A DNA stretch of 64,000 nt, taken from NCBI RefSeq assembly GCF_010119195.1, contig NZ_WRXL01000003.1, positions 235,639 to 299,638 of the forward strand. The letters run 5' to 3'. Of the stretch, positions 8,168-17,378 are shown in pieces; position 1 is the stretch's first letter, and each line of letters begins with the position of its first letter. Position numbers and translations under genes: made by a program. The notes under the pieces are model-generated. The model worked only from the letters and a program-made list of their open reading frames with translations, had not been told where the DNA came from and ran no database searches. This stretch comes from Haloarcula salina. GTDB lineage: Archaea > Halobacteriota > Halobacteria > Halobacteriales > Haloarculaceae.

Positions 8168-10054
8168 TCACGCGGGCGCGAGGCCCCAGAAGTACGCGAT
8201 CCCGAGCGTCGTGACGACCGCGAAGACGGCCTGCAGCGGCGCGCCGACGCGCAGGTAGTCGCTGAAGCGGTAGCCGCCGGGGCCGTAGACGAGGAGGTTC
8301 GTCTGGTACCCGACGGGCGTCATGAACGCCGTGGACGCGGCGAAGGTCACGGCCAGCACGAACGCGAAGGCGTTGGCGTCCAGTTGTCGAGCGGCCTCGA
8401 CGGCGACGGGGATCATCAGGACGACGGAGGCGTTGTTGGAGATGACGTTGGTCAGCAGCGCGGTGACGACGTACATCAGACCGAGCACGACCAGCGCGGG
8501 CAGACCGGGCGCGGCGAGCACGAAGAGTTCGGCGAGCAGGTCCGCGCCGCCGGTTTCCTGGAGCGCGATCCCCAGCGGGATGACGCCGGCGAGCAGGAAG
8601 ATCACGTCCCACTGGACGGCGTCGTAGAGTTCCTGCGGGCGGAGACAGCCGGTGAGCAGCATCGCGAGTGCGCCGGCGAGCGCGGAGACGACGATGTGGA
8701 TCGGCGTCAGCGCCGCGACGCCGACGACGGCGGCGACGATGCCGACGGCGACGGGGATCTTCGACCGGCGGAAGTCCGGCCGCTGGACCTCCTGGGCGAC
8801 GATGAAGTCGTTGTTGCGGTTGAGGCGGTCGATGCTTTCGGCCGTCGCCTGTACGAGCAGCGTGTCGCCGATGCGGAGGCCGACCCGGTCCATGCGCTGG
8901 CGGTACAGCTCCTGGCCGTGGCGCAGCGCGAGCACCGTCGCGTCGTAGCGCTGGCGGAAGTTCGAGGAGGCGAGCGTCTCGCCGATGAGCGAGGAGCCGG
9001 GCGCGATGACGACCTCGACGAGGTTCTGTCGCTCGCTGGCGGACTCCAGTTCGGCGTCGTCGACCTCCACGTCCGGGAGCAGGTCCAGCCCCTCGGCGTC
9101 CAGTAGTTCGACGAGCGTGTCGCGGTCGGTCCGCACGGCGAAGACGTCGCCGGCACGGATCGCCTTCTGGCCGAACGGTTCGAGGAAGGTGCGGTTCTCG
9201 CGGACGAGCTGGACGATGTCCACGTCGAACTCCGAGACCCGGAGCGCTTCCGCGACGGTTCGACCGATCAGCGGCGAGTCCTCGCGGACGACGACCTCGG
9301 TGAGGTACTCGCCCATCTCGAACTCGTCGGTGAGGTCCTCGTCGGCCGGGATGCGGGCCGGGACGAGGTAGCGCCCGACGGTGAGGAGGTACACGGTGCC
9401 GACGATGGTCACGACGACGCCGAGCTTCGTGAACTCGAACATGCCGAAGGGCTGACCGAGCAGCTCCGCCGACAGCTGGGAGGCGAGGATGTTCGTCGAC
9501 GTGCCGATGAGGGTGAGCATGCCGCCGAACATCGAGGCGTACGACAGCGGAAGGAGGAGCTTCGACGGCGAGAGCTTCCCGGAGTGGGCGATGTCGGAGA
9601 CCATCGGCAGGAGGATGGCGACGGCGGCGGTGTTGTTGATGAACCCGGAGATCGGTGCGACGAGACCGACGGTCGCGCCCAGTTGTCGCGACTCGCTCGT
9701 CCCGGTCAGCGACGCGATCTTCGCGCCGAGGATCTGGACGATCCCGGTCCGCTGGACGCCGTCGGAGAGAATGAACATCGCCAGCACGGTGATCGTCGCC
9801 GTGGAGGCGAACCCGGAGAGGCCGCGGTCGAGCGGCGAGACGCCGTCGCCCGGCTGATGGAGGACGTAGACGGGGTCGGCGAGCAGGCCCGCGTCGGCCG
9901 CCACCGTCGTCACCGGTTCGGCGAGCATCAGCGCGACCATGACGCCGATGGCGGTCACGTCGACGGGTAGCGCCTCCGTCGCGAACAGCGCCAGCGCCGC
10001 GACGATGACGGCGAATACGAACAACATCCCCGACGTGATCGGTGGCAGCGGCAC
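8168..10054 (-). CDS. SLC13/DASS-family anion permease with two RCK-C domains
   Basis: 628 aa inner-membrane transporter. Hydrophobic segments in the first ~210 residues and the last ~200 flank a soluble middle region (about 235-410) with two TrkA-C/RCK-C-like domains (LTEVVVREDSPLIGRTVAEA and VEVVIAPGSSLIGETLASS). The paired motifs FINNTAAVAILLP and LTNVISNNASVVLMIP, with SNT/STN helix-hairpin tips (GTSTN), are typical of DASS carriers for sulfate, phosphate or dicarboxylates. The start is a GTG. The substrate is not predictable; the RCK-C domains suggest ligand-gated control. Confidence 0.9.
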   Translation of the reverse strand: MPLPPITSGMLFVFAVIVAALALFATEALPVDVTAIGVMVALMLAEPVTTVAADAGLLADPVYVLHQPGDGVSPLDRGLSGFASTATITVLAMFILSDGVQRTGIVQILGAKIASLTGTSESRQLGATVGLVAPISGFINNTAAVAILLPMVSDIAHSGKLSPSKLLLPLSYASMFGGMLTLIGTSTNILASQLSAELLGQPFGMFEFTKLGVVVTIVGTVYLLTVGRYLVPARIPADEDLTDEFEMGEYLTEVVVREDSPLIGRTVAEALRVSEFDVDIVQLVRENRTFLEPFGQKAIRAGDVFAVRTDRDTLVELLDAEGLDLLPDVEVDDAELESASERQNLVEVVIAPGSSLIGETLASSNFRQRYDATVLALRHGQELYRQRMDRVGLRIGDTLLVQATAESIDRLNRNNDFIVAQEVQRPDFRRSKIPVAVGIVAAVVGVAALTPIHIVVSALAGALAMLLTGCLRPQELYDAVQWDVIFLLAGVIPLGIALQETGGADLLAELFVLAAPGLPALVVLGLMYVVTALLTNVISNNASVVLMIPVAVEAARQLDANAFAFVLAVTFAASTAFMTPVGYQTNLLVYGPGGYRFSDYLRVGAPLQAVFAVVTTLGIAYFWGLAPA

Positions 10055-10161
10055 GTCTGTGGCGTACGCGGCCAGCGGGAAAAGGGTGTGCTGTTTGCGT
10101 AGAGCAGGCGGGAGCCGACGGCCGGCCGACGTTTATCCCCGTCCGTCCCGAATGGGTACGG

Positions 10162-10338
10162 ATGGGACTGTTCAACGACCTGGGACGAAAAGTCGAGGAA
10201 CTGAAACAGGAGGTCGAGAACGCATCGGACGAGGAGGCGACCCACCGCTGTGGCGCGTGCGAGGCGCTCCTCTACCCGGACCACGACGAGTGCCCGGAGT
10301 GCGGCGAACCGTCGGTCTCGCCGGTCGAGACGGAGTGA
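10162..10338 (+). CDS. small zinc-ribbon protein
   Basis: 58 aa. A helical N-terminus (MGLFNDLGRKVEELKQEVE) precedes a zinc ribbon with CGAC (residues 30-33) and CPEC (residues 44-47). Haloarchaea encode many such one-domain zinc-finger proteins, several of which affect growth, biofilm or swarming; this one has no assigned role. The ATG at 10162 is preferred over a far-upstream ATG that would overlap the divergent permease. Confidence 0.8.
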   Translation: MGLFNDLGRKVEELKQEVENASDEEATHRCGACEALLYPDHDECPECGEPSVSPVETE

Positions 10339-10416
10339 CGCGTCGGCGGTCGCATCGTCAGCGGCCGACGGAATCGCCCGGAGCCGTCAGAGAACCGCGC
10401 CGCGTGGTGCAACGAC

Positions 10417-11991
10417 CTATCGCGTCGGGCCATCGCGGCCGAGGTCCGAGAGGAGGGCGTCGTAGCTCCGCCCGAACACCGGCCGCTCGCGGAGCGACGT
10501 GATCGCCACGTCGGAGACCGGCACCGCGAACCGGGCGTCGGTCCCGCCGACGACGACGGCCGCGTCGTGGTCCGTGTCCGCGGTCCACTCGCCGTCGAGG
10601 TGCCGGACCAGTACCTCGCCGAAGTAGCTCCCGAGTTCGGTGACGACGCTCGTGAACGCCCGGTCGTCGAAGGAGTCCTCGCTGCCGAACGTCGTCTCGG
10701 CGAAGCGCTCGTCGTCCCACTCCTCGGCGACCAGGTCGTCGAGCCGCGAGAGCGAAGCCGGCGTGAAATCGAGGTCGCGCTCGCCCCAGAAGTCGGCGAA
10801 GTCGACGGCCGTCTCGGCGTGTTCTGCGCGGACGCCGTCCCACGAGCGGTCGGCCGCCGCCCCGGTCGGAGCGGCGGCGTCCGTGGACGGCGCGTCGTCG
10901 GTGGCGTCGGGCGGGACGGACGACGCCGCGTCGGTCTCCGATTCCGTACCTTCAGGGGCCAGGTCCGATTCTCGATCGGAGTCCGAGGCTGTCTCAGCTT
11001 CCGGCTCAGGGGCCGTCTCGGGCTCCGACTCCGAGGCTGTCTCAGCTTCCGGCTCCGAGGCGTCGATACCATCACCGACTGTCTCGGAGCCCGTGGGCGA
11101 GTCCGGCGACTGCCGATCCGTTGGCCGCTCCTCGTCGGCCGACCCATCGGTCGAGCCAGGGGCCTCCGGGTGCGAATCGGTGGCCGGCGCGTCCGCCTCG
11201 TCGGCCCCACCCGCGCGGGTCGGCTCCGTCTCGCTCGGGTAGTCGGGGCCGCCGTCGTCGGTCTCGTTGACACCGTCGTCGGCTCCAGGCGCGTCCGAAT
11301 CGGCCACGGCGGGCTCAGACTCGGACGCCGGTCCGTCAGGCTCCTGATCGACGAGCCGTGTCGGTTTCGTGACGGCCGCAGCCACGTCGCTCTCGTCTGC
11401 CACGTCGCTCTCAGCGGTCGGCCCGCGCTCCTCAGTCGGTTCGGGTTCGGAAGTCCCGTCTCGCTCGTCGCCCGACCCGCTCGCGTCGAGGTCGAGCGTC
11501 GACTCGAGACGTTCTACGAGCGCCGCGAACACGGGCTCGTCGCCGAACGAGCGGACGGCCACGTCGAAGACGGGGACCGTCACGTCGTCGGCCGCGCCCG
11601 AGACGACGACACCCCAGCGGCCGTCGCGGTCGACCCACTCGGCGTCGTAGGACCGGACGAGCACCTCCCCGAGGTAGCTCCCGAAGCGGACGGTGTTCTC
11701 CGTGTAGGCGGCCGCGCCGGCTTCCGGGCCGGCGGTCCGGCCGTCGTAGTTCTCCGCGATGGCCGCGTCGAGTCGGGCGAGCGCGTCCGTCGAGAAGTCG
11801 AGCGGAGGCGCGTTCTCGACGACGGTCTCCGCGTGCTCGCGAAACGCCGCGGGGTCCAGCTCGCGGGTGTCGAGCACGTCCGGCCCGTCGTCCGGACTGC
11901 CGGCGGCGGACGCGTCGTCGGCCAACTGCCCGCCGCTGTCGGCCGCGTCGTCGCTCCCGACGGCGCGACGGATCGTATCGAACAGGCCCAT
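10417..11991 (-). CDS. haloarchaeal hypothetical protein with a duplicated domain and acidic linker
   Basis: 524 aa from ATG at 11991 (MGLFDTIRRAVGS). Two related ~120-residue domains lie at each end: each has HAETVV/HAETAV, a LDFS.DALARLD/LDFTPASLSRLD block, GSYLGEVLVR/GSYFGEVLVR, a tryptophan turn and a VPVFDVAVRSF/VPVSDVAITSL strand. Between them is a ~190-residue Ser/Glu/Pro/Asp-rich low-complexity linker. The architecture looks like two binding modules on a flexible acidic tether. No function is known to me. Confidence 0.85.
   Translation of the reverse strand: MGLFDTIRRAVGSDDAADSGGQLADDASAAGSPDDGPDVLDTRELDPAAFREHAETVVENAPPLDFSTDALARLDAAIAENYDGRTAGPEAGAAAYTENTVRFGSYLGEVLVRSYDAEWVDRDGRWGVVVSGAADDVTVPVFDVAVRSFGDEPVFAALVERLESTLDLDASGSGDERDGTSEPEPTEERGPTAESDVADESDVAAAVTKPTRLVDQEPDGPASESEPAVADSDAPGADDGVNETDDGGPDYPSETEPTRAGGADEADAPATDSHPEAPGSTDGSADEERPTDRQSPDSPTGSETVGDGIDASEPEAETASESEPETAPEPEAETASDSDRESDLAPEGTESETDAASSVPPDATDDAPSTDAAAPTGAAADRSWDGVRAEHAETAVDFADFWGERDLDFTPASLSRLDDLVAEEWDDERFAETTFGSEDSFDDRAFTSVVTELGSYFGEVLVRHLDGEWTADTDHDAAVVVGGTDARFAVPVSDVAITSLRERPVFGRSYDALLSDLGRDGPTR
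10982..11055. repeat. internal direct repeat in the acidic linker
   Basis: A 26-bp sequence beginning TCCGAGGCTGTCTCAG occurs at 10982-11007 and again at 11030-11055 (48-bp period, 16 codons), encoding repeated Glu/Ser/Ala/Thr linker residues. It suggests the linker grows and shrinks by slippage or recombination. Confidence 0.7.
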
Positions 11992-12061
11992 GGGAACCGG
12001 AAGCACGTCGCGCTACAAGAAGGTACGGCGAAAGGATGCTCGGTCGACAGGTCCCGAGGAG

Positions 12062-14131
12062 TCAGTGCTCGTCGCGTAGTTCCATCTCTGCGACGATGTC
12101 GTACGGGTCGAGCCCCTTTCGAATGCCGTCGAGCAACTGGAACGCCTCGTCCGGCGCGAGGAAGTGCCGGGTCACCGCCCGGCCGAGCGGCGTCGGCGCG
12201 AGGCCGTCGATGAACTCGTATTCGAGCAGTTTGCCGAGCGCGTGCTTCGTCGGAATCTCGCCGACCATCCGGTCGTTGAGCCGCTTTGCCTGCGTGCCCG
12301 CGACGGTGACGTTGGCGAGCGTCTCCTCGACGGCCGCGCCCTCGTCGTAGCGGGTGACGACCGGCTCCATCTCGCCTTTCAGCAGCTTGAACGCAACCTC
12401 GTCCTCGGTCATCTCCATGCTGTTGTGATACGAGCAGTCCGGTTCGACGAGGAGGTAGACCGTCCCCTTGTCGTGGTAGTCCGGGCGGCCGGCGCGGCCG
12501 AGCATCTGGTGGAACTCCTGGACGGTGAGCCACTCGATGCCCATCGCCAGCGAGTCGAAGATGACCTGCGAGGCCGGGAAGTCCACGCCCGCCGCCAGCG
12601 CCGCCGTCGTCACGACGGCCGCGAGGTCCTGGTCGGCGAACTGGCGCTCGACGCGCTGGCGCTTCCGGTTGTCCAGCCCGGCGTGGTACGGCGCGGAACT
12701 GTACTCCAGCTTCCGCGAGATCTCGTGACAGCGCCGCCGCGAGTTCGTGAAGATGATCGTCTGGCCGCGATAGCCCTTGCTCGATTTGTTGTCGAAGGCC
12801 CGCTTGACGAGCTTCTTTTCCGTCTCGATTTTCTCGCGCCCGTCGGCGAACGTGACGTGGCGCTCGATAGGGACCGGCCGTTCCTCGAACTCGATGAGCG
12901 TGGCCCGGAGCTTCTCGGCCAGTTGGCCGGGGTTGCCGACGGTCGCAGAGAGGTAGATCCACTGCGTGTCGCCGCTGTCGCCCGCTCGCCCGTGCCGGGA
13001 CGCCTCCGTCGTTCCGCGCTCGCAGTAGTACTTCAACCGCGAGATGAGCCCGTCCAGCCGGTGGCCGCGCTCGTCCTCGCCGAGCGTGTGGACCTCGTCG
13101 ATGACGACGGTCCCGACGGTCCCGAGGTCCTTGCCGGTCCGGAGCGCGTGATCGATGCCCTCGTAGGTCCCGACGATCACGTCGGCGTCGGGGTCGAAGC
13201 GGCCGCCCTCGTCGGCGATGCGGCTCGCGCCAACCCGGAGCGACACGTCGACCATGTCGCCGTAGCGGTCCTTGAACTGCTCGTACTTCTGGTTCGCGAG
13301 CGCGACCAGCGGGACCAGAAACAGCATCTTCCCCTTGTTGTTGAGCACGCGGTCGATGCCGGCCATCTCGCCGACGAGGGTCTTGCCCGTCGCCGTCGCG
13401 CTGACGACGAGCTGATCCTTCCCCGCCGTCGCGCCGTGTTCGACGGCGAGGCTCTGGACGGGAAGCAGGGTGTCGAAGCGCGATTCGAGGTGCTGTTGCA
13501 TCCCCGGGTGGAGGTTCAGCGAGTCCACCGGCACCGGGTCGACCTCGTCGACGGTCGCCGAGATCTCGTCGAACTTCGTCAGGTCCGGGTCGAGCTGTCC
13601 CGAGAGGAGGTTCGTGATGCGTTCGAGGTCCTGGACCTCCAGTAAGAGGTCCTCCAGGCGCTCGCGGGCGTCGGCGCTGATGCTCCCCTTGAAGGCGAGC
13701 TCGCGGTCCAGTTGCTCGCGGGCGCAGTCCGGGCAGATGGTCTCGTCGTCGCTCTCGATCGCCGTCTCGCTCGTGATCGGCGAGTAGCGCCCGTCCGAGG
13801 CACAGAGCCGGCAGGTCCGGACGACCTTGGCGTCGAGCTGATAGGCGTCGAGCATCTCGCGGACGCGGTCGCGGGCCGGCTGGCTCGTCTGCTGAGAGAT
13901 GCGGATGCGGGCCGCGCGGCGGGCCAGGTCAACGAACTGATCGGGCGAGCGAAGCTCCTCGTCCGCGCCGTCCTTGACCCGGAGGCGACGCGGGCGGGGG
14001 CCGGCGTCGGTCGCTTTCAGTTCGAGGACGGCGTGGAACAGCCGGTCGCCGTCGCGCTGGGCGACGACCAGGAACTCCTCGCCGTGTTCGTGCAGGAACA
14101 GCGTCTCCACCTGCGCGGCCTGCTGTGACAC
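12062..14131 (-). CDS. DEVH-box superfamily 2 helicase
   Basis: 689 aa. The N-terminal ~215 residues include a Cys pair region (CRLCASDG...CPDCARE) forming a probable zinc knuckle. The helicase core has motif I SATATGKT, motif II VVIDEVH (DEVH), motif III YLSATV, and C-terminal motifs TIIFTNSRRRC, AALAAGVDFP and QMLGRAGRP. Related archaeal proteins are annotated as putative ATP-dependent helicases, and in methanogens some have a DUF5814 domain fused at the C-terminus; here a DUF5814-like protein is encoded separately at 17379-17831. Probable DNA or RNA remodelling; substrate unknown. Confidence 0.9.
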   Translation of the reverse strand: MSQQAAQVETLFLHEHGEEFLVVAQRDGDRLFHAVLELKATDAGPRPRRLRVKDGADEELRSPDQFVDLARRAARIRISQQTSQPARDRVREMLDAYQLDAKVVRTCRLCASDGRYSPITSETAIESDDETICPDCAREQLDRELAFKGSISADARERLEDLLLEVQDLERITNLLSGQLDPDLTKFDEISATVDEVDPVPVDSLNLHPGMQQHLESRFDTLLPVQSLAVEHGATAGKDQLVVSATATGKTLVGEMAGIDRVLNNKGKMLFLVPLVALANQKYEQFKDRYGDMVDVSLRVGASRIADEGGRFDPDADVIVGTYEGIDHALRTGKDLGTVGTVVIDEVHTLGEDERGHRLDGLISRLKYYCERGTTEASRHGRAGDSGDTQWIYLSATVGNPGQLAEKLRATLIEFEERPVPIERHVTFADGREKIETEKKLVKRAFDNKSSKGYRGQTIIFTNSRRRCHEISRKLEYSSAPYHAGLDNRKRQRVERQFADQDLAAVVTTAALAAGVDFPASQVIFDSLAMGIEWLTVQEFHQMLGRAGRPDYHDKGTVYLLVEPDCSYHNSMEMTEDEVAFKLLKGEMEPVVTRYDEGAAVEETLANVTVAGTQAKRLNDRMVGEIPTKHALGKLLEYEFIDGLAPTPLGRAVTRHFLAPDEAFQLLDGIRKGLDPYDIVAEMELRDEH

Positions 14132-14227
14132 AGCCGAATCGAGGAGCCTGCGCTACTTGAGCGGTTCGGACTGATACGGACTGCCGTCCCCGGTCCCGCG
14201 AGTACCGGCCGAAATCCGCCGCGCGGC

Positions 14228-14593
14228 TCACTCCGCCAGCCGAATCTCGTCGTCGCCGGTCGGCACCGCACAGATGAACGTGCCCTCCTCGTCGCCGTCG
14301 TTTCGGTACCAGTGGACGGATCCGGCGGGGATGTGGAGGCTGTCGCCCGCCTCGACCGCGTACTCCTCGCCCTCGATGCCGACGGTGTAGCGCCCCGAGA
14401 GGACGTACTGCTCGTGTTCGATCTCGTTCGTGTGTCTCGGGACGCTGCCGCCGGGCGCGAGCGTGAAGCGCCTGATCGCCAGGTTCGGCGCGCCGTGTTC
14501 GGCCCCGACGAGGACGCCCTTCGACAGTCCCTCGGCCGCGTCGACGGACTCGTACTCGACGTCTTCGGCTCGGCGAACGAGTGGGTCGCTCAT
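14228..14593 (-). CDS. cupin-domain protein
   Basis: 121 aa single-domain cupin. Cupin motif 1 is present as RHTNEIEHEQYVLSGRYTVG (His/His/Glu metal ligands) and motif 2 as HIPAGSVHWYRNDG. These proteins bind a metal and act as small enzymes or sensors; the substrate cannot be inferred. Divergent from the site-2 protease gene with only 90 bp between. The long frame that extends upstream is antisense to the protease. Confidence 0.88.
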   Translation of the reverse strand: MSDPLVRRAEDVEYESVDAAEGLSKGVLVGAEHGAPNLAIRRFTLAPGGSVPRHTNEIEHEQYVLSGRYTVGIEGEEYAVEAGDSLHIPAGSVHWYRNDGDEEGTFICAVPTGDDEIRLAE

Positions 14594-14652
14594 GCTCGGC
14601 GGGACGCGCGCCGCGCGGAAAGCGGTGTCGGCGCGCCCGGAGCCGCAAGGGG

Positions 14653-14659
14653 GCTTAAG
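14653..14659 (+). promoter_or_regulatory. TATA-like element for the site-2 protease gene
   Basis: GCTTAAG lies about 28 nt upstream of the ATG at 14684, which supports that start over in-frame codons further 5' that fall inside the divergent cupin gene. Confidence 0.35.
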
Positions 14660-14683
14660 GCCGTGCCCCGCCAACTGTTCCGC

Positions 14684-15898
14684 ATGCGTCGGTTTCGTAT
14701 CGGGAGCGTGTTCGGGATCCCCATCCAGCTGGACCTGACGTTCCTCCTCGTGTTGCCGCTGTTCGCCTGGATCATCGGCACGCAGGTCGAACAGACGACG
14801 GAGCTGTTGAACGGGACGCTGAACGCCGGGCTGGACCCGTCGGTCCTCACCGGCGGCTCGCTGGTCTGGGTGCTCGGAATCGGCGCGGCCGTCGGCCTGT
14901 TCGCCGGCGTCGTCCTCCACGAGCTGGGCCACTCGCTCGTCGCCATCCGCTACGGCTACCCCATCGACTCCATCACGCTCTGGCTGTTCGGCGGCATCGC
15001 CCAGCTCACCGAGATGCCCGAGGACTGGAAGCAGGAGCTCGTCATCGCCATCGCCGGCCCCATCGTCAGCGTCGTCCTCGGGGCGCTGTGCTACGTCGGC
15101 TTCCTGCTCCTGCCCGCCACCACCACGACCGCCGTCACGGCCGTCGCCTCCGCGCGGTTCATCCTCGGCTACCTCGCCGTGATGAACCTCGCGCTCGCGG
15201 CGTTCAACATGCTCCCCGGCTTTCCGATGGACGGCGGTCGCGTCCTGCGCGCGCTGCTCGCTCGCCGCCGCCCCTACGCCCGCGCGACGAAGATCGCGGC
15301 CGAGGTCGGCAAGCTCTTCGCCGTCTTCCTCGGCCTCACCGGCATCTTCGTCGTCGGCAACCTCTTTCTCGCCGGCCTCGCCTTCTTCATCTACATCGGC
15401 GCCGAGGGCGAGTCCAGACAGACGACGATGCGGGCGGCCTTCGAGGGCGTCACCGTCGCTGACGTGATGACGCCCGCCGACCGGGTGACGACCGTCTCCG
15501 AGGACGTGTCCGTCCGCGAGCTCATCCAGACGATGTTCCGGGAGCGCCACACCGGCTACCCCGTCGAGCGCGACGGCGAGGTCGTCGGCCTCGTCACGCT
15601 CGAAGACGCCCGCGCCGTCCGGGATGTCGAGCGCGACGCGTACACCGTCGGCGACGTGATGACGACCGAGATCATCACCATCAGCCCCGACACCGACGCG
15701 ATGGACGCGCTGACGACGCTCCAGGGAAACTCCGTCGGCCGCCTGCTCGTCACCGACGCCGACGGAAAGTTCCAGGGGCTGCTCACCCGCTCGGACATCA
15801 TGACCGCCCTCTCCATCATCAAGTCCAGCAGCGACTACGCCGCCGTCGGCGAGGCGGAGCCGGAGACGGTCCGGCCGGACTCGCGCATCGAGCGCTGA
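14684..15898 (+). CDS. site-2 protease-family intramembrane metalloprotease with CBS pair
   Basis: 404 aa. Starts MRRFRIGSVFGIP, then about six hydrophobic segments. The zinc site is HELGH (residues 79-83) plus the NMLPGFPMDGGR motif (Asp183), as in S2P/SpoIVFB proteases that cut proteins within membranes. The C-terminal ~150 residues hold two CBS domains (VADVMTPADRV and VGDVMTTEIIT), which in other proteins bind adenine nucleotides and gate activity. Physiological substrate unknown; S2P enzymes often release membrane-bound regulators. Confidence 0.93.
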   Translation: MRRFRIGSVFGIPIQLDLTFLLVLPLFAWIIGTQVEQTTELLNGTLNAGLDPSVLTGGSLVWVLGIGAAVGLFAGVVLHELGHSLVAIRYGYPIDSITLWLFGGIAQLTEMPEDWKQELVIAIAGPIVSVVLGALCYVGFLLLPATTTTAVTAVASARFILGYLAVMNLALAAFNMLPGFPMDGGRVLRALLARRRPYARATKIAAEVGKLFAVFLGLTGIFVVGNLFLAGLAFFIYIGAEGESRQTTMRAAFEGVTVADVMTPADRVTTVSEDVSVRELIQTMFRERHTGYPVERDGEVVGLVTLEDARAVRDVERDAYTVGDVMTTEIITISPDTDAMDALTTLQGNSVGRLLVTDADGKFQGLLTRSDIMTALSIIKSSSDYAAVGEAEPETVRPDSRIER

Positions 15899-15914
15899 GA
15901 CGCGCAGCTATCGG

Positions 15915-16565
15915 TCACTCCGCGAGGTACGACTGCGCTTCTTCGTCCGAGACCTGATCGAAGCGCTCGTAGAACTGCCCGACGGCGCGAAACGACGACG
16001 GCGTTTCGAGACAGACGACCTCGTCGACGAGCGACTCGAGTTCGGCGACCGTTCGCGGCGAGCCGACCGGCACCGCGAGGACGATGCTATCGGGGTCGTC
16101 GCCACGAACGCGCTCGATACAGGCCCGCACCGTCGCGCCCGTCGCCACGCCGTCGTCGACGAGACACGCCCGCTTGCCGCGTAGTTCCAGCGGCGACCGC
16201 GAACCGCGATACGTCGCTTCCTTCCGGCGGGCGGCCGCAGCCGTCTCCTCCCGCATCCGCTCGACGTACTCCCGGCTGACCCCGCGGCCGTCGATCGCCT
16301 CGTCGTTGAGCCAGACCGACCCGTCGGCGGCGACCGCGCCGATGGCGAACTCCGGGTTTCCCGGCGCACCCATCTTCTGTGCCACCGCGACGTCGAGCGG
16401 GACGGCGAGCGCGTCGGCCACGGCGCGACCGAGCGGCAGGCCGCCTCGCGGAATCGCGAGGACGATGTCGATGCCCAGGTCCCGCTCGCGCAGCGCCTCG
16501 CCGAGCCGTTTGCCGGCGTCCTCCCTGTCCGCGAACCGGACGGGGTGGCGGTTGCTGTCCACCAT
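15915..16565 (-). CDS. phosphoribosyltransferase-family protein
   Basis: 216 aa from ATG at 16565 (MVDSNRHPVRFADRED). It shows the PRPP-binding motif LVDDGVATGATVR and an upstream LAIPRGGLPLG segment, the pattern of the type I PRTase fold proteins often fused to or near dienelactone hydrolases. It does not resemble a specific purine or pyrimidine PRTase closely enough to name a substrate. The gene stands alone between the protease gene and a small hypothetical. Confidence 0.88.
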   Translation of the reverse strand: MVDSNRHPVRFADREDAGKRLGEALRERDLGIDIVLAIPRGGLPLGRAVADALAVPLDVAVAQKMGAPGNPEFAIGAVAADGSVWLNDEAIDGRGVSREYVERMREETAAAARRKEATYRGSRSPLELRGKRACLVDDGVATGATVRACIERVRGDDPDSIVLAVPVGSPRTVAELESLVDEVVCLETPSSFRAVGQFYERFDQVSDEEAQSYLAE

Positions 16566-16652
16566 ACCCTGTCGTACGCTATCACGAACCAAATAAGTCC
16601 ACTCCCGGGCGGTCGGGGGCCCGGCGCGCGCCGGGGCCCCTCGACAGCGCCG

Positions 16653-16931
16653 CTACTCCTCCCTGAGCGCCGCGGCGACGGCTTCGAGTTCCGCCTTTCG
16701 GAACGCGTTCGCGGTCGCCTCGGGGTCGACCTCGTCACGTTCGCCGACGGCCCAGAGGATGCCGGCCCGCATCTCAGGCTTCGGCGGGAGCCCGTTCGAG
16801 CCGATGTCGTACCCCACCTCCTCGCAGACCGCGGCGAGGGCCTCCTTCGTGAAGGCGGTCGACTCGACGCGCTCGTACCGGCCCACTGCCTCGCGGATCT
16901 CGTTTCGCAGGTCGTCGACGGTCGGTGACAT
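16653..16931 (-). CDS. small conserved hypothetical protein
   Basis: 92 aa, acidic and helical (MSPTVDDLRNEIREAVGRYE), with a central SNGLPPKPEMRAGILWAVG segment. No metal-binding or catalytic motif is visible. Found in other haloarchaea to my recollection. Function unknown. Confidence 0.7.
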   Translation of the reverse strand: MSPTVDDLRNEIREAVGRYERVESTAFTKEALAAVCEEVGYDIGSNGLPPKPEMRAGILWAVGERDEVDPEATANAFRKAELEAVAAALREE

Positions 16932-17137
16932 ACCCGGACTGGGGTCGGGCGGCGTCCTGTAAGTTCCGGTCAGGCCGGCGCCACGTCGGTCGTCGAATCG
17001 AACTCGCCATCGCAGAACGGGCAGTCGTGTCCCGTCGGTAGCGAGGTGTTCTCAGCGACGGGATACAAACAACTGGTCGATACAGCAGGACTACCGAAAA
17101 ATCCCAAATGCTCGAAATCGGCCGGTAGAACGTCTAA
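16932..17137. other. intergenic, possible decayed zinc-finger coding fragment
   Basis: The minus strand could encode HDCPFCDGEFDSTTD shortly before a stop at 16970, reminiscent of a small CxxC protein, but the frame leads back into tRNA-His without a start. I read it as a relic or chance. Nothing else is seen here. Confidence 0.3.
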
Positions 17138-17209
17138 GTCCGGGCGCGGGAATTGAACCCGCCTCTTAGCCACCACAAGGCTAAAGGATGCCACTACCCC
17201 AGCCCGGAC
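17138..17209 (-). tRNA. tRNA-His (anticodon GTG)
   Basis: Acceptor TCCGGGC/GCCCGGA preceded by an encoded extra G that pairs with discriminator C, the hallmark of tRNA-His. Anticodon stem TAGCC/GGCTA, loop TTGTGGT (anticodon GTG), T-loop TTCAATT. CCA not encoded, no intron. Confidence 0.95.
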
Positions 17210-17378
17210 GCGCCTGCTGAGGCATTCACAGCTATTCCGCTGGAACGGAAATACGTTACGAATCTGGGGGCAGTGTGGCGTGAGAGCGCGTGACAGCGGC
17301 GGACTGCGCGAACGGTCAGCGCGACGGTCCAGCGCTTCGAGACGCTTTTGGGCGGGCGGCACCTACAGGGCGATACGC

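Noticed and set aside
8127-10175. 682-codon frame overlapping the SLC13 permease
   Set aside because: Arg/His/Pro-rich out-of-frame translation. The permease frame has membrane helices and family motifs.
14228-15550. 440-codon extension of the cupin frame
   Set aside because: The extra 319 codons are antisense to the site-2 protease; the cupin starts at 14593.
16970-17045. Possible tiny zinc-finger gene (CPFC...)
   Set aside because: Only one CxxC, no start codon before tRNA-His, no promoter; kept only as a possible relic.
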